Assembly: GCF_030519375.1 (NCBI RefSeq)
Contig: NZ_JAUMKB010000011.1
Span: 124,001-188,000 of the forward strand
Length of the DNA: 64,000 nucleotides
From: Mucilaginibacter tolerans
GTDB lineage: Bacteria; Bacteroidota; Bacteroidia; Sphingobacteriales; Sphingobacteriaceae
Direction of reading: 5' to 3'
Position numbers and translations under genes: made by a program. This document shows positions 1 through 9,467 of the stretch, piece by piece. How positions within the stretch are numbered: the first letter of the stretch is position 1; every line of letters begins with the position of its first letter. Below the pieces are notes generated by a model that worked only from the letters and a program-made list of their open reading frames with translations, was not told the DNA's origin and made no database searches.

Positions 1-2246
1 CCGGCGCCGTATTCTCCTTCGGGAATGATCCCTTTATTTATTCCGACAACTTTTATATACCGCGCTTGTGTATCTTTTAACGAAGCCTTTATAATGTTTA
101 TGCCATTGATAGCGAAATCCTTTTGACTATACACCTGAGTATAATTAGTTCCATCTGACGATACCCAAAAACTCAATTCTGTTGGTTCCCACATTCGTTG
201 CCAGTGATATTTTAAAACATTTGTGCCTATTAAGTTGATTTTCTGAACGCTGCCCAAATCAATAACCGCTTCCAGGTTTGCGCCGCTGAAGCCAAACCAT
301 TGCCCATCATTGTACAAGTTACTGCCCTCTATGCCATTTACCAGTGCTGATGGATCGCCAGGATTATAATTTTCAGCCGGCTGAAAAGTGAGTGTTACAG
401 GTTTGCCTACAGCCTTGTGGAATGAAATCCTCTTTTGAAATGTCCGGCCTTGCTGCTGGTCATTTTTAAAGACGGCAGCTTTTACAATTTCACCCTTGTC
501 AATGACCAGGGCATCATGATAAACCGGGGTATATAATCCTGGTGCGGTTCCGTTAGTTGTATAGTGGATGACGCCATGAGGCAAAGTAGAATCTAAATTG
601 ATTAATGTTTTGCCATTCGGATTTTTACCAATTGTATAAGTGATCTCATCAAAAACATTTGCCGCATGTATACCTAGCTTTTTAAACAAAGGATACTGTT
701 GTCTCAATCTGCTTAAAAAATCAATATAATCCCTGTTCTCTTTGGATGACCAGGCCGTTTCAGCAAGTGCTAACATCCGGGGAAACATCATATACTCTGC
801 TTTTTGTTTACTGTCCAGGTATTCACTCCATACATTGGCCTGGACACCCAGGATATATTTCGATTGGGTAGAGTCCAGTACTGAAGGTATTGGCTCATAA
901 CTATAGATCTTTTTTAGGGGTAAGTATCCACCGGCAGCAAGTTGCTCGTCAGGATAAAGCGATTGGTAATAATCAAGATAAACATATTTTTCCGGGGTCA
1001 TCACTACCTGGTGTTGTTGCTTCGCAGCTGCAATGCCGCCTTTCTCTCCCGTCCAACTCATCACTGTAGCGCCCGGGCTTAAGCCACCCTCCAATATTTC
1101 ATCCCAACCAATAATTTGCCGCCCTTTACTGTTCAGATATCTTTCGATGCGTTTGATAAAATAACTTTGCAATTCACTCTCGTCTTTCAGATTCTCATCT
1201 GCCATGCGTTTTTGGCATTTCGGGCAGGTATGCCAGCGTTGTTTAGGACATTCATCGCCTCCGATATGGATATATTTTGAGGGAAAGAGATTTAGAACTT
1301 CATCAAGAACATCTTGTAAAAAAACAAAGGTGGCATTGTTGCCTGCACAGTAGACGTCGCTGAAAACGCCCCAATAAGTAGCAGTTTGATAAGGCCCTCC
1401 GGTGCATCCCAGGTTCGGGTATGCGGTTAATGCGGCCATAGCGTGCCCCGGCATTTCTATTTCGGGTATAATTGTGATGTGTCTTTCAGCCGCATATTTG
1501 ACAACCTGCCTTACTTCATCCTGTGTGTAATACCCGCCATATCGTTGGCCATCAAAAATATGCGGAAGATCCTTTTTATGCCCTACCAGGGTTTCATTTC
1601 TGTAAGCTGCAACAGACTGAAGTCTTGGGTATCTTTTAATCTCAATACGCCAGCCCTGGTCATCTGTCAAATGCCAGTGAAAGGTATTGATCTTGTACAG
1701 GGCAAGCACATCTATCCATTTTTTTATCTGATCTGCCGTAAAAAAATGACGGCTTACATCCAAATGCATGCCCCTGTAAGCGAAACGCGGATGGTCCTCA
1801 ATTATACATCCGGGAACAGCATGGTTGATAGTGCGACCAGCCAGTTGGATCAACGACTGTAAGCCATAAAATACCCCTGCCGCGTCATGCCCGGTTATCG
1901 ATACGTGTTTTTCATCCACCACGAATAAATAACCCTCAGAATAAGGTATACTATTAGAGTCAATTGCTAATCGTATGAAATTTGAAGAGGCTTTGTGCGA
2001 AATGGAAGGAGAGAGGTTGGTAATTAAATGTAATGAACTCAGAAAGATTTGTGCGGCGCTCTTATCCACGTCGCCTGATAATAACAGGACAGTTTTTTTG
2101 TTGAAATGAAAAGTACTTCCATTCGGCGTAGCTTTAAAAGGCTTCGGAATAATATTTAAATCACCTTTAGAGGCGATGTGACTTTGCGCGGCCAATATAA
2201 AGTGTATTGAGAAGACTAAAATTGAACTGAATATGAACCTCTTCAT
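1..2246 (-). CDS. Beta-N-acetylhexosaminidase, GH20 family, 3' end missing
   Basis: An open frame runs from ATG at 2246 off the left edge of the window, so at least 748 residues are encoded and the stop is not seen. The N-terminus looks like a signal peptide ending near AAQ. A GH20 substrate-like N-terminal domain is followed by the TIM barrel: HWHLTDDQGWR and the catalytic pair HIGGDE, with Asp331-Glu332. GH20 enzymes remove terminal GlcNAc or GalNAc by substrate-assisted catalysis. The last readable part, with a WVSSDG...Y core and RYIKVVG, resembles a C-terminal F5/8 type C (discoidin) sugar-binding domain. The gene is last in the SusCD cluster, separated from SusD by a terminator-like hairpin, which points to a GlcNAc-containing glycan such as chitin oligomers or glycoprotein glycans. 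The substrate is inference. Confidence 0.9.
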   Translation of the reverse strand, partial: MKRFIFSSILVFSIHFILAAQSHIASKGDLNIIPKPFKATPNGSTFHFNKKTVLLLSGDVDKSAAQIFLSSLHLITNLSPSISHKASSNFIRLAIDSNSIPYSEGYLFVVDEKHVSITGHDAAGVFYGLQSLIQLAGRTINHAVPGCIIEDHPRFAYRGMHLDVSRHFFTADQIKKWIDVLALYKINTFHWHLTDDQGWRIEIKRYPRLQSVAAYRNETLVGHKKDLPHIFDGQRYGGYYTQDEVRQVVKYAAERHITIIPEIEMPGHAMAALTAYPNLGCTGGPYQTATYWGVFSDVYCAGNNATFVFLQDVLDEVLNLFPSKYIHIGGDECPKQRWHTCPKCQKRMADENLKDESELQSYFIKRIERYLNSKGRQIIGWDEILEGGLSPGATVMSWTGEKGGIAAAKQQHQVVMTPEKYVYLDYYQSLYPDEQLAAGGYLPLKKIYSYEPIPSVLDSTQSKYILGVQANVWSEYLDSKQKAEYMMFPRMLALAETAWSSKENRDYIDFLSRLRQQYPLFKKLGIHAANVFDEITYTIGKNPNGKTLINLDSTLPHGVIHYTTNGTAPGLYTPVYHDALVIDKGEIVKAAVFKNDQQQGRTFQKRISFHKAVGKPVTLTFQPAENYNPGDPSALVNGIEGSNLYNDGQWFGFSGANLEAVIDLGSVQKINLIGTNVLKYHWQRMWEPTELSFWVSSDGTNYTQVYSQKDFAINGINIIKASLKDTQARYIKVVGINKGIIPEGEYGA

Positions 2247-2286
2247 TTGCATGAGTACGGAAGTAGACTTTGGAGTATGGATAAAA

Positions 2287-2322
2287 TTAAAAAATTCAGG
2301 AGGAACATTTGCTCCCCCTGAA
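2287..2322 (-). terminator. Intrinsic terminator-like hairpin between susD and the GH20 gene
   Basis: On the minus strand a 10-bp stem with one mismatch (arms 2313-2322 and 2295-2304, loop of 8) is followed by a T-rich run at 2287-2294. It lies 36 bases past the SusD stop and 41 bases before the GH20 start. It probably lowers GH20 expression relative to susCD rather than fully separating them. Confidence 0.6.
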
Positions 2323-2357
2323 AATCAAATCAACTATAGAACTGCATGAAAGCCGTT

Positions 2358-3908
2358 TTATTTGTCCCACCAAATGTGGGTAGTTAACAAATCAGGGCCC
2401 TGTCTTGCAACAGCAGCATCATAATTTGCTTTATTAGTAGATATTTCGGATAAAGGGTACATCATTCTGCGCGGAATAGTTCCGTTTGAATTATTGCCTT
2501 GATAGTTAACCGGGGTCAGAATAGGATAACCTGTCCTGCGCCAGTTCGAATAAGATTCGTACTCGTCATAGATCAGCGAGGCCCAGAATTGTGTGTGTAT
2601 TTGCTGCATCTGCTGATCGGCTGTACCGCCGGTATAAGGGTGTGCAGTAAGGTAAGCGCTGATCTTGGCATCAGATATTACACCTGCAGAACCAAAAAGT
2701 GCCCACTGATGCATGGCGCCTGTTACGCCTGCATTATAGTACGATGCTGATGTTCCGCCACCCGTATTCCAACCTCTTACTGTTGCCTCTGCTAATAGGA
2801 AATTAGTTTCGGCATTGGTTAACACCATTACCGGAGCGGTATATTGCAGAATAGTTGCCGGATTGGGTTCTGAATACGACTGGAAATTAACCGGTTGTGA
2901 TGTTAAACCGTTCACCATTCCCTTTTGATTTGCAGCAGTAGTATCGGGCACCGGATTATTAGGATCCGAATAATTCCACACCACGGCTATCACACTTAAA
3001 CGCGGGTCGTTATTATTTTTCAGATAATTAATATAAGTGTCGCTATACTTGTCGCCTTCGATCAGGTTAAGGCCATAAGCAGTGGCTGAATAATCATTAC
3101 CAATCAGGTCAACAGCAACAGGGTTCCGGTTTAGATTTATGGAGCCCGACTGGTATTTCAACACTGCGATATCTGCATCATTTACTATTACTCCACCCGC
3201 TATTGCTTTTTGTACCCAGGTTTGAGCGCTGGCGGGGTCAACCTTTGTTAAACGCATACCCAGGCGAAGCATCAGGGAGTAAGCAAACTTTTTCCAGTTG
3301 GTGATATTGCCACCATATAAAAGATCAGCGCTGCCAAAGGTAGCTTTGCTGGCGTCAAAGGCTTGCGTGGCCTGATCCAGTTCTTTGAGCATATCGGCAT
3401 ATATGGCCGACTGTGAATCGTAAACCGGGAAAAAGGTATTGCTGGTATAGCCCTGAGCTGCTTGCGCGTATGGCAGATCGCCAAACATGTCAGTCATACG
3501 GTGCATCACATATACCCGCCATATACGGGCCTGGCATAGCTTGTTTACATCTGAAGCAGCCTGGCTGTAACGAATTACATCACCAATCTCGCTAACGGTG
3601 TTCTGATAGTAGGTGTTTAGCGCTGTGCCTGCCTCATTGTTAATCAGATACTTATCGCCAAAACCAGAGGTAAGCTTGTAGTTTGCAAAATGCTGTATAA
3701 AACCTGCCACATTTGATATTTGCGAAGCATAGTAACCGGCGTTAAATGCGTCTAATTCAGCTTTTGAGAACAGGTAAGGCACAGTCGGTGATGATATTGC
3801 ATTGGGGTCGGTATTTATCGCCGCAAAGTCTTTTTTGCATGCCGGAGTCATGATAGCAATTATTGACATCAGGCATACACCAAAACATATTTTTTTCATT
3901 TTCATCAT
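2358..3908 (-). CDS. SusD/RagB-family nutrient-binding outer membrane lipoprotein
   Basis: The 516-residue product starts with a lipoprotein signal; the lipobox cysteine is Cys24 in TPACKK, directly after the hydrophobic stretch. The body has the helical TPR-like pattern of SusD proteins (for example the ARIWRVYVMHRMTDMFGDLPY segment region and the conserved end PDLLTTHIWW). It best resembles the SusD-like group annotated as SusD/RagB nutrient-binding lipoprotein. SusD lids bind glycan at the cell surface and pass it to SusC. It is 8 bases downstream of the SusC stop on the same strand, so the two form the usual pair. A second ATG two codons in could also be the start. The ligand is not readable from sequence; the neighbouring GH20 suggests a hexosamine-containing glycan. 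Confidence 0.93.
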   Translation of the reverse strand: MMKMKKICFGVCLMSIIAIMTPACKKDFAAINTDPNAISSPTVPYLFSKAELDAFNAGYYASQISNVAGFIQHFANYKLTSGFGDKYLINNEAGTALNTYYQNTVSEIGDVIRYSQAASDVNKLCQARIWRVYVMHRMTDMFGDLPYAQAAQGYTSNTFFPVYDSQSAIYADMLKELDQATQAFDASKATFGSADLLYGGNITNWKKFAYSLMLRLGMRLTKVDPASAQTWVQKAIAGGVIVNDADIAVLKYQSGSINLNRNPVAVDLIGNDYSATAYGLNLIEGDKYSDTYINYLKNNNDPRLSVIAVVWNYSDPNNPVPDTTAANQKGMVNGLTSQPVNFQSYSEPNPATILQYTAPVMVLTNAETNFLLAEATVRGWNTGGGTSASYYNAGVTGAMHQWALFGSAGVISDAKISAYLTAHPYTGGTADQQMQQIHTQFWASLIYDEYESYSNWRRTGYPILTPVNYQGNNSNGTIPRRMMYPLSEISTNKANYDAAVARQGPDLLTTHIWWDK

Positions 3909-3916
3909 TCGAAGGA

Positions 3917-6900
3917 TTAAAATTTAACCATTAAGTTTAAACCGTAGCTGCGTGTGCGCGGCACTCCAAACATTTCCAAACCTTGCTCGTTCCCTGCGGT
4001 AAATGTAGACTCGGGATCAATGTTTGGTGCTTTTTTGTACAGTATCAATAGATTACGCGCCACGAACGAAAGGTTCATTGACTGGATGCGGATAGATCCT
4101 ATACTTTTTGCAGGGATGTTGTATCCAAAAATCACCTGTCTTAGCTTAATAAAGCTGCCATCGTAAACGAAAAAGCTGGATATGTTTTTACGGTTATCGT
4201 AAAAAGTGGCAATGTTGGTTACCGGAACAGTATAATTAAAAGGCTGACCATTGTCATCCACACCACTAACAGGTAATCCGCTGTCTCTGCCCGGAAGTGT
4301 ACTCTTCAGTAAGCCAAACCTGTCAGCATACAGGTTGGTACCTGAATAGATCTTATTACCATATTTCCCGTCGATCAGAAAGCTGAAATTGAAGCGATGG
4401 AAGTTAAAGCTGTTGGTAATGCTCATTGCAGATGGTGCAACTCCGGTACCCATATCCACCAGATTGCCTTGTTCTTCGTTCCCGTTCGCCGCGTAAACAG
4501 TGCGCCCCTGTGCATCTTTTTTGAGTTGGTAAGCCTGTATCTGTCCGTAAGGTTTTCCTACTTCGGCATAAATGGATACATAGCTGTTAACAGATGTTCC
4601 TAAGAAGAAACTGTTTTGCCCCGCTGCCAATTGCTCAACGGTGTTTTTGTTGTAAGAGTAAGTGTAGGTCACATCCCATGTAAAGTGATTGGCTTTTATG
4701 GGTCTGCCGGTTAACAGCAACTCTATACCTTTATTGCTTATTTTACCTATGTTGAGGTAGGCTGAATTAAAGCCTGATAACGGATCAACGTTGGCCGGAA
4801 CAATATCATTAGTAGTTGTACGATTGTATAGCGCGACGTCGAGGCCTAAGCGGTTATTCAAAAACTTCATCTCAGTACCTATCTCGACCGTTTGTGAGGT
4901 ATAAGGCTTTAACTTGCTGTTTGGAATAACCAGATTACCATTCACGTCCCTGGTGATCTGCTGCAGAGGCACGCTGCTGCCAGGTACCTGGCTGTAAGTT
5001 AGGTTGATCCCGTATGGGTTAGGGGCCCCGCCACCTACCTGTGCCCACGAACCTCTTAGCTTTGCATAGTTGATCCATGAGGGTAGTTTAACAGCTTCTG
5101 AAAGTATAAAGCTGCCGCTTACTGATGGATAGAAGATGTGATCATCAGTAAGACTCAGCGTCGAGAACCAATCATTCCTGCCGGTAACGCTTAGATAAAC
5201 GATGCTTTTATAGTCAAAATCGGCTGAAGCAAAAACGGAGTTAACAGCTGTTTTCGCATATTTTGGCAACGTAACAATTGTGTTTACGTTTGATAAGCTA
5301 TAAAAGAAGGGAATGCTAAAATTACTCGCGTCAACTTCTAAGCCGTTGAGTGTATGCTTTTGCTCGTTGCCGCCTGCCAAAACATTTACATTGAAGTTTT
5401 TTAGAAACTTTGTGTTATAGTTCAATGTAAGTTCAGTATTTATTTCGGCTGTATTATAATTGATCACATTCATTTGACCCTGAGGGGCATAAGCTGTCCC
5501 GGTCGGCGCGATGCCGGTGTACTCATAAGACAGATGATCGTCGCTTACACGCCCTTTTATAAATAAGTTGTCCAATAGATTATACTTGACACTGGCGTAA
5601 CCGATAAAGCGGTTCTTGGTATCTTTCTCCTGGAAACGGTTAACTACAAAATATGGATTCGATGCAAAGCCCGATGAGTTCCACAACGTTTCATTGCCGT
5701 TGGCGTCATATCCAGGTGCCAGGCTTCTGATATCCACTGAATTGGCTATCATATAAGTGCCCCAGTTGGGGTTTCCTAATGCGTCGCCCAAGCCCGGACG
5801 ATTCATGTTGTCTTCAACATTATATTGGGCCACGGCTTCTATAGTTAGGTTCTTGCCTAATTTGGCGTTCACATTCAGGTTGGATATTTTCTTATCCAAT
5901 GAGTTGTTGGGTACGATCCCCTTATTGTTCAGGTCGGAAACTGAAAACCTGAAATTGAGTGCATCAGAGCCGCCGGTAAAGGCGACGGTATTAGTAAAGG
6001 TTTTTCCGGTATTGTAAAAGTTTTTTATGTTATTCTTTTGTGCAACATAAGGCCTGGATACGCCATCAAACTGAATCACACTTGACCCGTCAAGTTTGCC
6101 ACCGTATGATAAGCGCCCGTAAGAGATCGCATCCTGTTGATTGGTAACGGGAGTCCCGAACTTTCCTTCGCCATACTGATATTGCCAGTCGGGAATCAGT
6201 TCGGGGGTTTCCGCAGTAAATGTGGAGTTGTATTCAACGCCAATGCCTTTTTGTGCAGTGCCCTTTTTCGTGGTGATGAGGATGACGCCATTTGATGCTC
6301 TTGAGCCATATAGTGCTGAGGCTGTACCCCCTTTTAACACGCTTATCGATTCAATATCGTCAGGGTTAATGCCACTTATTCCATCGCCGTTATCTGTATT
6401 CATCCCATTACTGTTAGTGACTATCGGAGTAGAAACCACATTGTCAATGGGCATACCGTTAACCACGTATAATGGCTGGTTATTGCCGGCAATACTGCCG
6501 CTGCCTCTTATTACAACGCGCCTTGATCCACCGGGACCTGTTGCCAGGCTCGATACGTTTACACCTGCTACTTTGCCTTCAAGAGCGTTAGCAACGTTAA
6601 CTTCCCTTGCCTGCACAAGTTCGTCTCCCTTAACTTCAGTTACGGAGAATCCCAGTGCTTTTCTTTCCTTTTTGATACCCAACGCCGTTACTACAACTTC
6701 ATTTAGTGCGCTGGCAACGGGTTTTAGTCTTACGACCACAGCGGCATCCATGTTGGTAACAAGTATCTCTTCCTTGTTATAACCAATAAAGGCTACAACA
6801 ATGGCAAATGCCTTGCCCTTATATTTATCTGGAATGGGCAATTTAAATGAACCATTATTGTCTGTAGTGGTGCCAATACCCGGATCATCCTTTAACGTTA

Positions 6901-7423
6901 CAGAAGCGCCTGGAACAGGACTTGAATTATCATCGAAATAGACCTTGCCCTTCAGTTCTCCGGCGATGTATTCTGTTGGTTTCACCAGAATATTCTCTAC
7001 ATCGGCGGCTTTGCTTTTAACCGGGTTCTTTTCGAAAATGATGATCTTTTTATCAAATTGTTTGAAATCCAGATCGGTATTATCGAGGATTAATCTCAGC
7101 GTTTTTTCAACGGTCCTGGTCTCGGTTTGCAGGGTGATGTTCTTGTATTGGATTATTTTTTCAGAAGGATAAGCCATCTGGAATCCTGATAGCTTTTCAA
7201 TCTTTTTGAGGGTTTTCTTCAGTGTTTCATTTTTTGCACCAATTGTAATTGTTTCATCTTTAATGCTTTGTGAATTGCTTGTTTTTGCCAGCAGTAGCTG
7301 TGCGGTAATAAGCAGAATGGTACAACAGCAAACACTTAATCTCATAAGAAATCGAAAACCGGTATGAGTGCATAATTGAGTGGCACAAAGCCGCCACTTT
7401 GCAAAAGCGGTAATTTTTTGCAT
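3917..7423 (-). CDS. SusC/RagA-family TonB-dependent transporter with STN signalling domain
   Basis: The 1168-residue product is an outer membrane TonB-linked importer. In order it shows a signal sequence (hydrophobic core about 28-46), an STN domain (about 60-131), a CarboxypepD_reg-like beta-sandwich (about 158-235), the plug with the SusC-type LYVVNGMPID segment, and a long C-terminal beta-barrel ending in an aromatic-rich strand (SYGLNLMVKF). The STN domain is what contacts FecR-type anti-sigma factors, and a FecR gene lies directly upstream. This predicts that substrate binding at the surface is relayed to the ECF sigma factor encoded at 8842. The start may instead be Met27 (MRLSV...), which would shorten the pre-signal extension; such extensions are common in this family. 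Confidence 0.95.
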   Translation of the reverse strand: MQKITAFAKWRLCATQLCTHTGFRFLMRLSVCCCTILLITAQLLLAKTSNSQSIKDETITIGAKNETLKKTLKKIEKLSGFQMAYPSEKIIQYKNITLQTETRTVEKTLRLILDNTDLDFKQFDKKIIIFEKNPVKSKAADVENILVKPTEYIAGELKGKVYFDDNSSPVPGASVTLKDDPGIGTTTDNNGSFKLPIPDKYKGKAFAIVVAFIGYNKEEILVTNMDAAVVVRLKPVASALNEVVVTALGIKKERKALGFSVTEVKGDELVQAREVNVANALEGKVAGVNVSSLATGPGGSRRVVIRGSGSIAGNNQPLYVVNGMPIDNVVSTPIVTNSNGMNTDNGDGISGINPDDIESISVLKGGTASALYGSRASNGVILITTKKGTAQKGIGVEYNSTFTAETPELIPDWQYQYGEGKFGTPVTNQQDAISYGRLSYGGKLDGSSVIQFDGVSRPYVAQKNNIKNFYNTGKTFTNTVAFTGGSDALNFRFSVSDLNNKGIVPNNSLDKKISNLNVNAKLGKNLTIEAVAQYNVEDNMNRPGLGDALGNPNWGTYMIANSVDIRSLAPGYDANGNETLWNSSGFASNPYFVVNRFQEKDTKNRFIGYASVKYNLLDNLFIKGRVSDDHLSYEYTGIAPTGTAYAPQGQMNVINYNTAEINTELTLNYNTKFLKNFNVNVLAGGNEQKHTLNGLEVDASNFSIPFFYSLSNVNTIVTLPKYAKTAVNSVFASADFDYKSIVYLSVTGRNDWFSTLSLTDDHIFYPSVSGSFILSEAVKLPSWINYAKLRGSWAQVGGGAPNPYGINLTYSQVPGSSVPLQQITRDVNGNLVIPNSKLKPYTSQTVEIGTEMKFLNNRLGLDVALYNRTTTNDIVPANVDPLSGFNSAYLNIGKISNKGIELLLTGRPIKANHFTWDVTYTYSYNKNTVEQLAAGQNSFFLGTSVNSYVSIYAEVGKPYGQIQAYQLKKDAQGRTVYAANGNEEQGNLVDMGTGVAPSAMSITNSFNFHRFNFSFLIDGKYGNKIYSGTNLYADRFGLLKSTLPGRDSGLPVSGVDDNGQPFNYTVPVTNIATFYDNRKNISSFFVYDGSFIKLRQVIFGYNIPAKSIGSIRIQSMNLSFVARNLLILYKKAPNIDPESTFTAGNEQGLEMFGVPRTRSYGLNLMVKF

Positions 7424-7463
7424 TCTTTGTATTGTTTAAAAGTTTTCACTAAATTTTTTAACT

Positions 7464-7503
7464 ACAAACTCCCATTGCTTCCCGGCGGGGAGTTTGTTTT
7501 TTT
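7464..7503 (+). terminator. Terminator-like hairpin read on the plus strand between fecR and susC
   Basis: A 10-bp perfect stem (7464-7473 with 7488-7497) is followed by a run of T on the plus strand only. Both flanking genes are on the minus strand, so as a terminator it would act on antisense transcription; on the sense strand it would sit in the susC leader. Confidence 0.55.
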
Positions 7504-7607
7504 AACGCCCCCTGCATGGCAGCAGGCGCGTATTGCGATAAGCGCTATCTGGTTAGGTTAAATTTCTTCATACTCTTAGTTTGGTTGTTTTAGGGTTGAT
7601 TGTTTAG

Positions 7608-8582
7608 TTAATTACAGCCATTGCCATCAATGGTAACTTTTTGTTCATTTTCAAATTTGTAAGTAGTGCCGCGGGCAGTACACAATATTTCCAGAATATC
7701 TTTTAATGATTCCGTGCCGTTGAATGACGCAGTGATCGGGCAGTTTTCAAGGTCAGGATTTTTAAAATCTATCGATACCTGGTAGCGTCTGCTCAGCAAG
7801 CCTGCAATAGATTTAAATGATACTCCGTCGAAAACCATATCGCTGCTTGCCCAGGTAAGCGTTCGGGTAGCCTCAACTTTATTTTTCTGACCTGCGTTGG
7901 TTTGGTTATCATAAACTACCTGCTCATTTGGAGTAAGTATCACAGCGTTTTTATGGTCGTTTTCAACCTTCACTCTTCCCCTGGTAACGGTAACTACTAC
8001 CTTTTTTTGTGAAGGGTATGCTGCAATGTCAAATGCCGTTCCCAAAACTGTAGTCTTTATCTTACCTGTATGAATAATAAAAGGTTTTGTATCGTCGTGA
8101 TGAATATCAAAATAGGCTTCACCGATCAATTCCACTTCACGCTTATTGCCTGAAAATGAAGCGGGGTAATTAAGCTTACTTCCATGACGCAGTACTACTT
8201 TACTGCCATCGGATAAGGTAATAAACTTGTTTTCAACGGTATTTGACGGGGTAACAAGTGCTACTCCGTTTGATATTGTTTTCGATTTGTTAAATAAATA
8301 GTACCCTCCGCTCAGTAAACAAAATCCCGTTAAGACTGCTGCAGCACGCATCATCCACTTCCGGGAACTTAACGAATGAATTTTGGCCCCGGTACGGGAC
8401 TTAAATTCATTATACATATCATCAGCTAGCTTTTCCTGACCGGCGGAGTTTAGCAGGTTTTGAAACTGTTGATCGTCAATGTGGATGCTATGGTACCAGT
8501 CGTTTATTTCCTGCTCTTCTGCAGGAGTGCAGAGGCCTTTGTGATATTGATCGAGTAAGTAACGTAGGCGTTGAGGTTCCAT
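7608..8582 (-). CDS. FecR-family anti-sigma factor
   Basis: The 324-residue product has a cytoplasmic N-terminal segment (1-78) that would hold the ECF sigma factor, one membrane segment at about 79-97, a periplasmic FecR domain at about 114-205 (with ITLSDGSKVVLRHGSKLNYP and GEAYFDI) and a C-terminal DUF4974-type domain from about 249 that receives the signal from the SusC STN domain. Length and order are standard for Bacteroidota FecR proteins. It is followed by susC 184 bases downstream on the same strand. The cognate sigma gene is most likely the divergent one at 8842-9432. The more usual order in this family is sigma, then fecR, on one strand. Confidence 0.93.
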   Translation of the reverse strand: MEPQRLRYLLDQYHKGLCTPAEEQEINDWYHSIHIDDQQFQNLLNSAGQEKLADDMYNEFKSRTGAKIHSLSSRKWMMRAAAVLTGFCLLSGGYYLFNKSKTISNGVALVTPSNTVENKFITLSDGSKVVLRHGSKLNYPASFSGNKREVELIGEAYFDIHHDDTKPFIIHTGKIKTTVLGTAFDIAAYPSQKKVVVTVTRGRVKVENDHKNAVILTPNEQVVYDNQTNAGQKNKVEATRTLTWASSDMVFDGVSFKSIAGLLSRRYQVSIDFKNPDLENCPITASFNGTESLKDILEILCTARGTTYKFENEQKVTIDGNGCN

Positions 8583-8707
8583 TTATTGTGTTTATAAAAT
8601 ACATAACACCCAATCTGAACGTTACCGTTACTTTAACTTAACATTTTTTTATTTTTTATGAAGTTTCTGACCTTTTTGAAAAAATGCAGGGAATTTAACC
8701 CGGTTTG

Positions 8708-8727
8708 TTAACTTTTTTTAAAGTTAA
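8708..8727. promoter_or_regulatory. Perfect inverted repeat in the divergent fecR/sigma intergenic region
   Basis: TTAACTTT and AAAGTTAA form a perfect 8-bp inverted repeat around TTTT. The 259-base region between the two divergent starts is AT-rich and must hold both promoters. The repeat may be an operator or a weak hairpin; its role is unknown. Confidence 0.35.
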
Positions 8728-8841
8728 TTGCACTGAGTATTAAATATTTTTATTAATATCGTTGACACAACATGCTTTTTGTATGGAAATATAAAATGTA
8801 TGAATCCCTGATTGGTTTAACCATATTAATTTTAAACTACG

Positions 8842-9432
8842 ATTAACCCCATTGATCAACATAGCGACACCGAATTAATCAGGCTCTGGCAAGAGGGGAG
8901 TGAATATGCCTTCGAAATAATCTATAAAAGGTATGTAGTAAAACTGCTATCAATCGCGTCTAAAAAAATTGATGATCACGAAACTGCGCGGGAGTTTGTA
9001 CAGGATGTGTTTATCAGCTTATTTAAACTTCGGGATACTTTAAATCCTCAAATTTCTATTCTGGCTTATTTACATGTTGCGTTAAAAAATCGCGTGCTAA
9101 ACCATTACAGGCATCAAAATGTACATAAGCGGTACGAACAATATGTGGCACAACAGCAATTACATACAACAGATACTACTATCTCGCAGTTGCAAAGTAA
9201 GGAACTGGAGACGTACCTTAAGGAGGAAATTAAAAGATTGCCCCAACAATGCCGTACCGTATTCCTGTTAAGCCGCGAAGAGGGGCTGCCTCATAAAGAA
9301 ATCGCAAACCATCTTAATATATCAGTCAATACTGTTGAACAGCATATGCGTAAAGCGCTGCGTATATTAAGGACATCCATGGGTAATTATCTTCACCTTG
9401 TTGTTTTGCTGATTTACTTTGGTGGGAGGTAG
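8842..9432 (+). CDS. ECF RNA polymerase sigma factor with a non-canonical start (probable ATT)
   Basis: The frame encodes region 2 (TELIRLWQEGSEYAFEIIYK, then ETAREFVQDVFISLF) and region 4 (LKEEIKRLPQQCRTVFLLSR, HLNISVNTVEQHMRKAL) of a FecI/ECF sigma of the SusCD-linked type. The only GTG in the N-terminal part (9007) falls inside region 2, so it cannot be the real start. Upstream the frame stays open to a stop at 8833-8835 and contains no ATG, GTG or TTG. The best match to the usual N-terminus of this family (MNPID...) puts the start at ATT 8842, giving 196 residues, the normal size. A 16-codon frame from ATG 8796 stops at 8846, overlapping this ATT. It probably directs transcription of the neighbouring susCD locus. 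Function is sure; the start is inferred, and ATG-to-ATT mutation is an alternative. Confidence 0.85.
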   Translation: MNPIDQHSDTELIRLWQEGSEYAFEIIYKRYVVKLLSIASKKIDDHETAREFVQDVFISLFKLRDTLNPQISILAYLHVALKNRVLNHYRHQNVHKRYEQYVAQQQLHTTDTTISQLQSKELETYLKEEIKRLPQQCRTVFLLSREEGLPHKEIANHLNISVNTVEQHMRKALRILRTSMGNYLHLVVLLIYFGGR

Positions 9433-9467
9433 GGATCGTAGCAGATGCTGAAGTTAAAGCAATAAGT

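Noticed and set aside
1443..1862. 139-residue open frame on the plus strand
   Set aside because: It lies fully inside the GH20 gene on the opposite strand and shows no protein-like pattern.
6222..6782. 186-residue open frame on the plus strand inside susC
   Set aside because: It is antisense to the well-supported plug domain and low-complexity Ser/Thr/Leu-rich, typical of a shadow frame.
8762..8790. TTGACA as an E. coli-like -35 box before the sigma gene
   Set aside because: No matching -10 at 16-18 bases, and Bacteroidota promoters use a different consensus.
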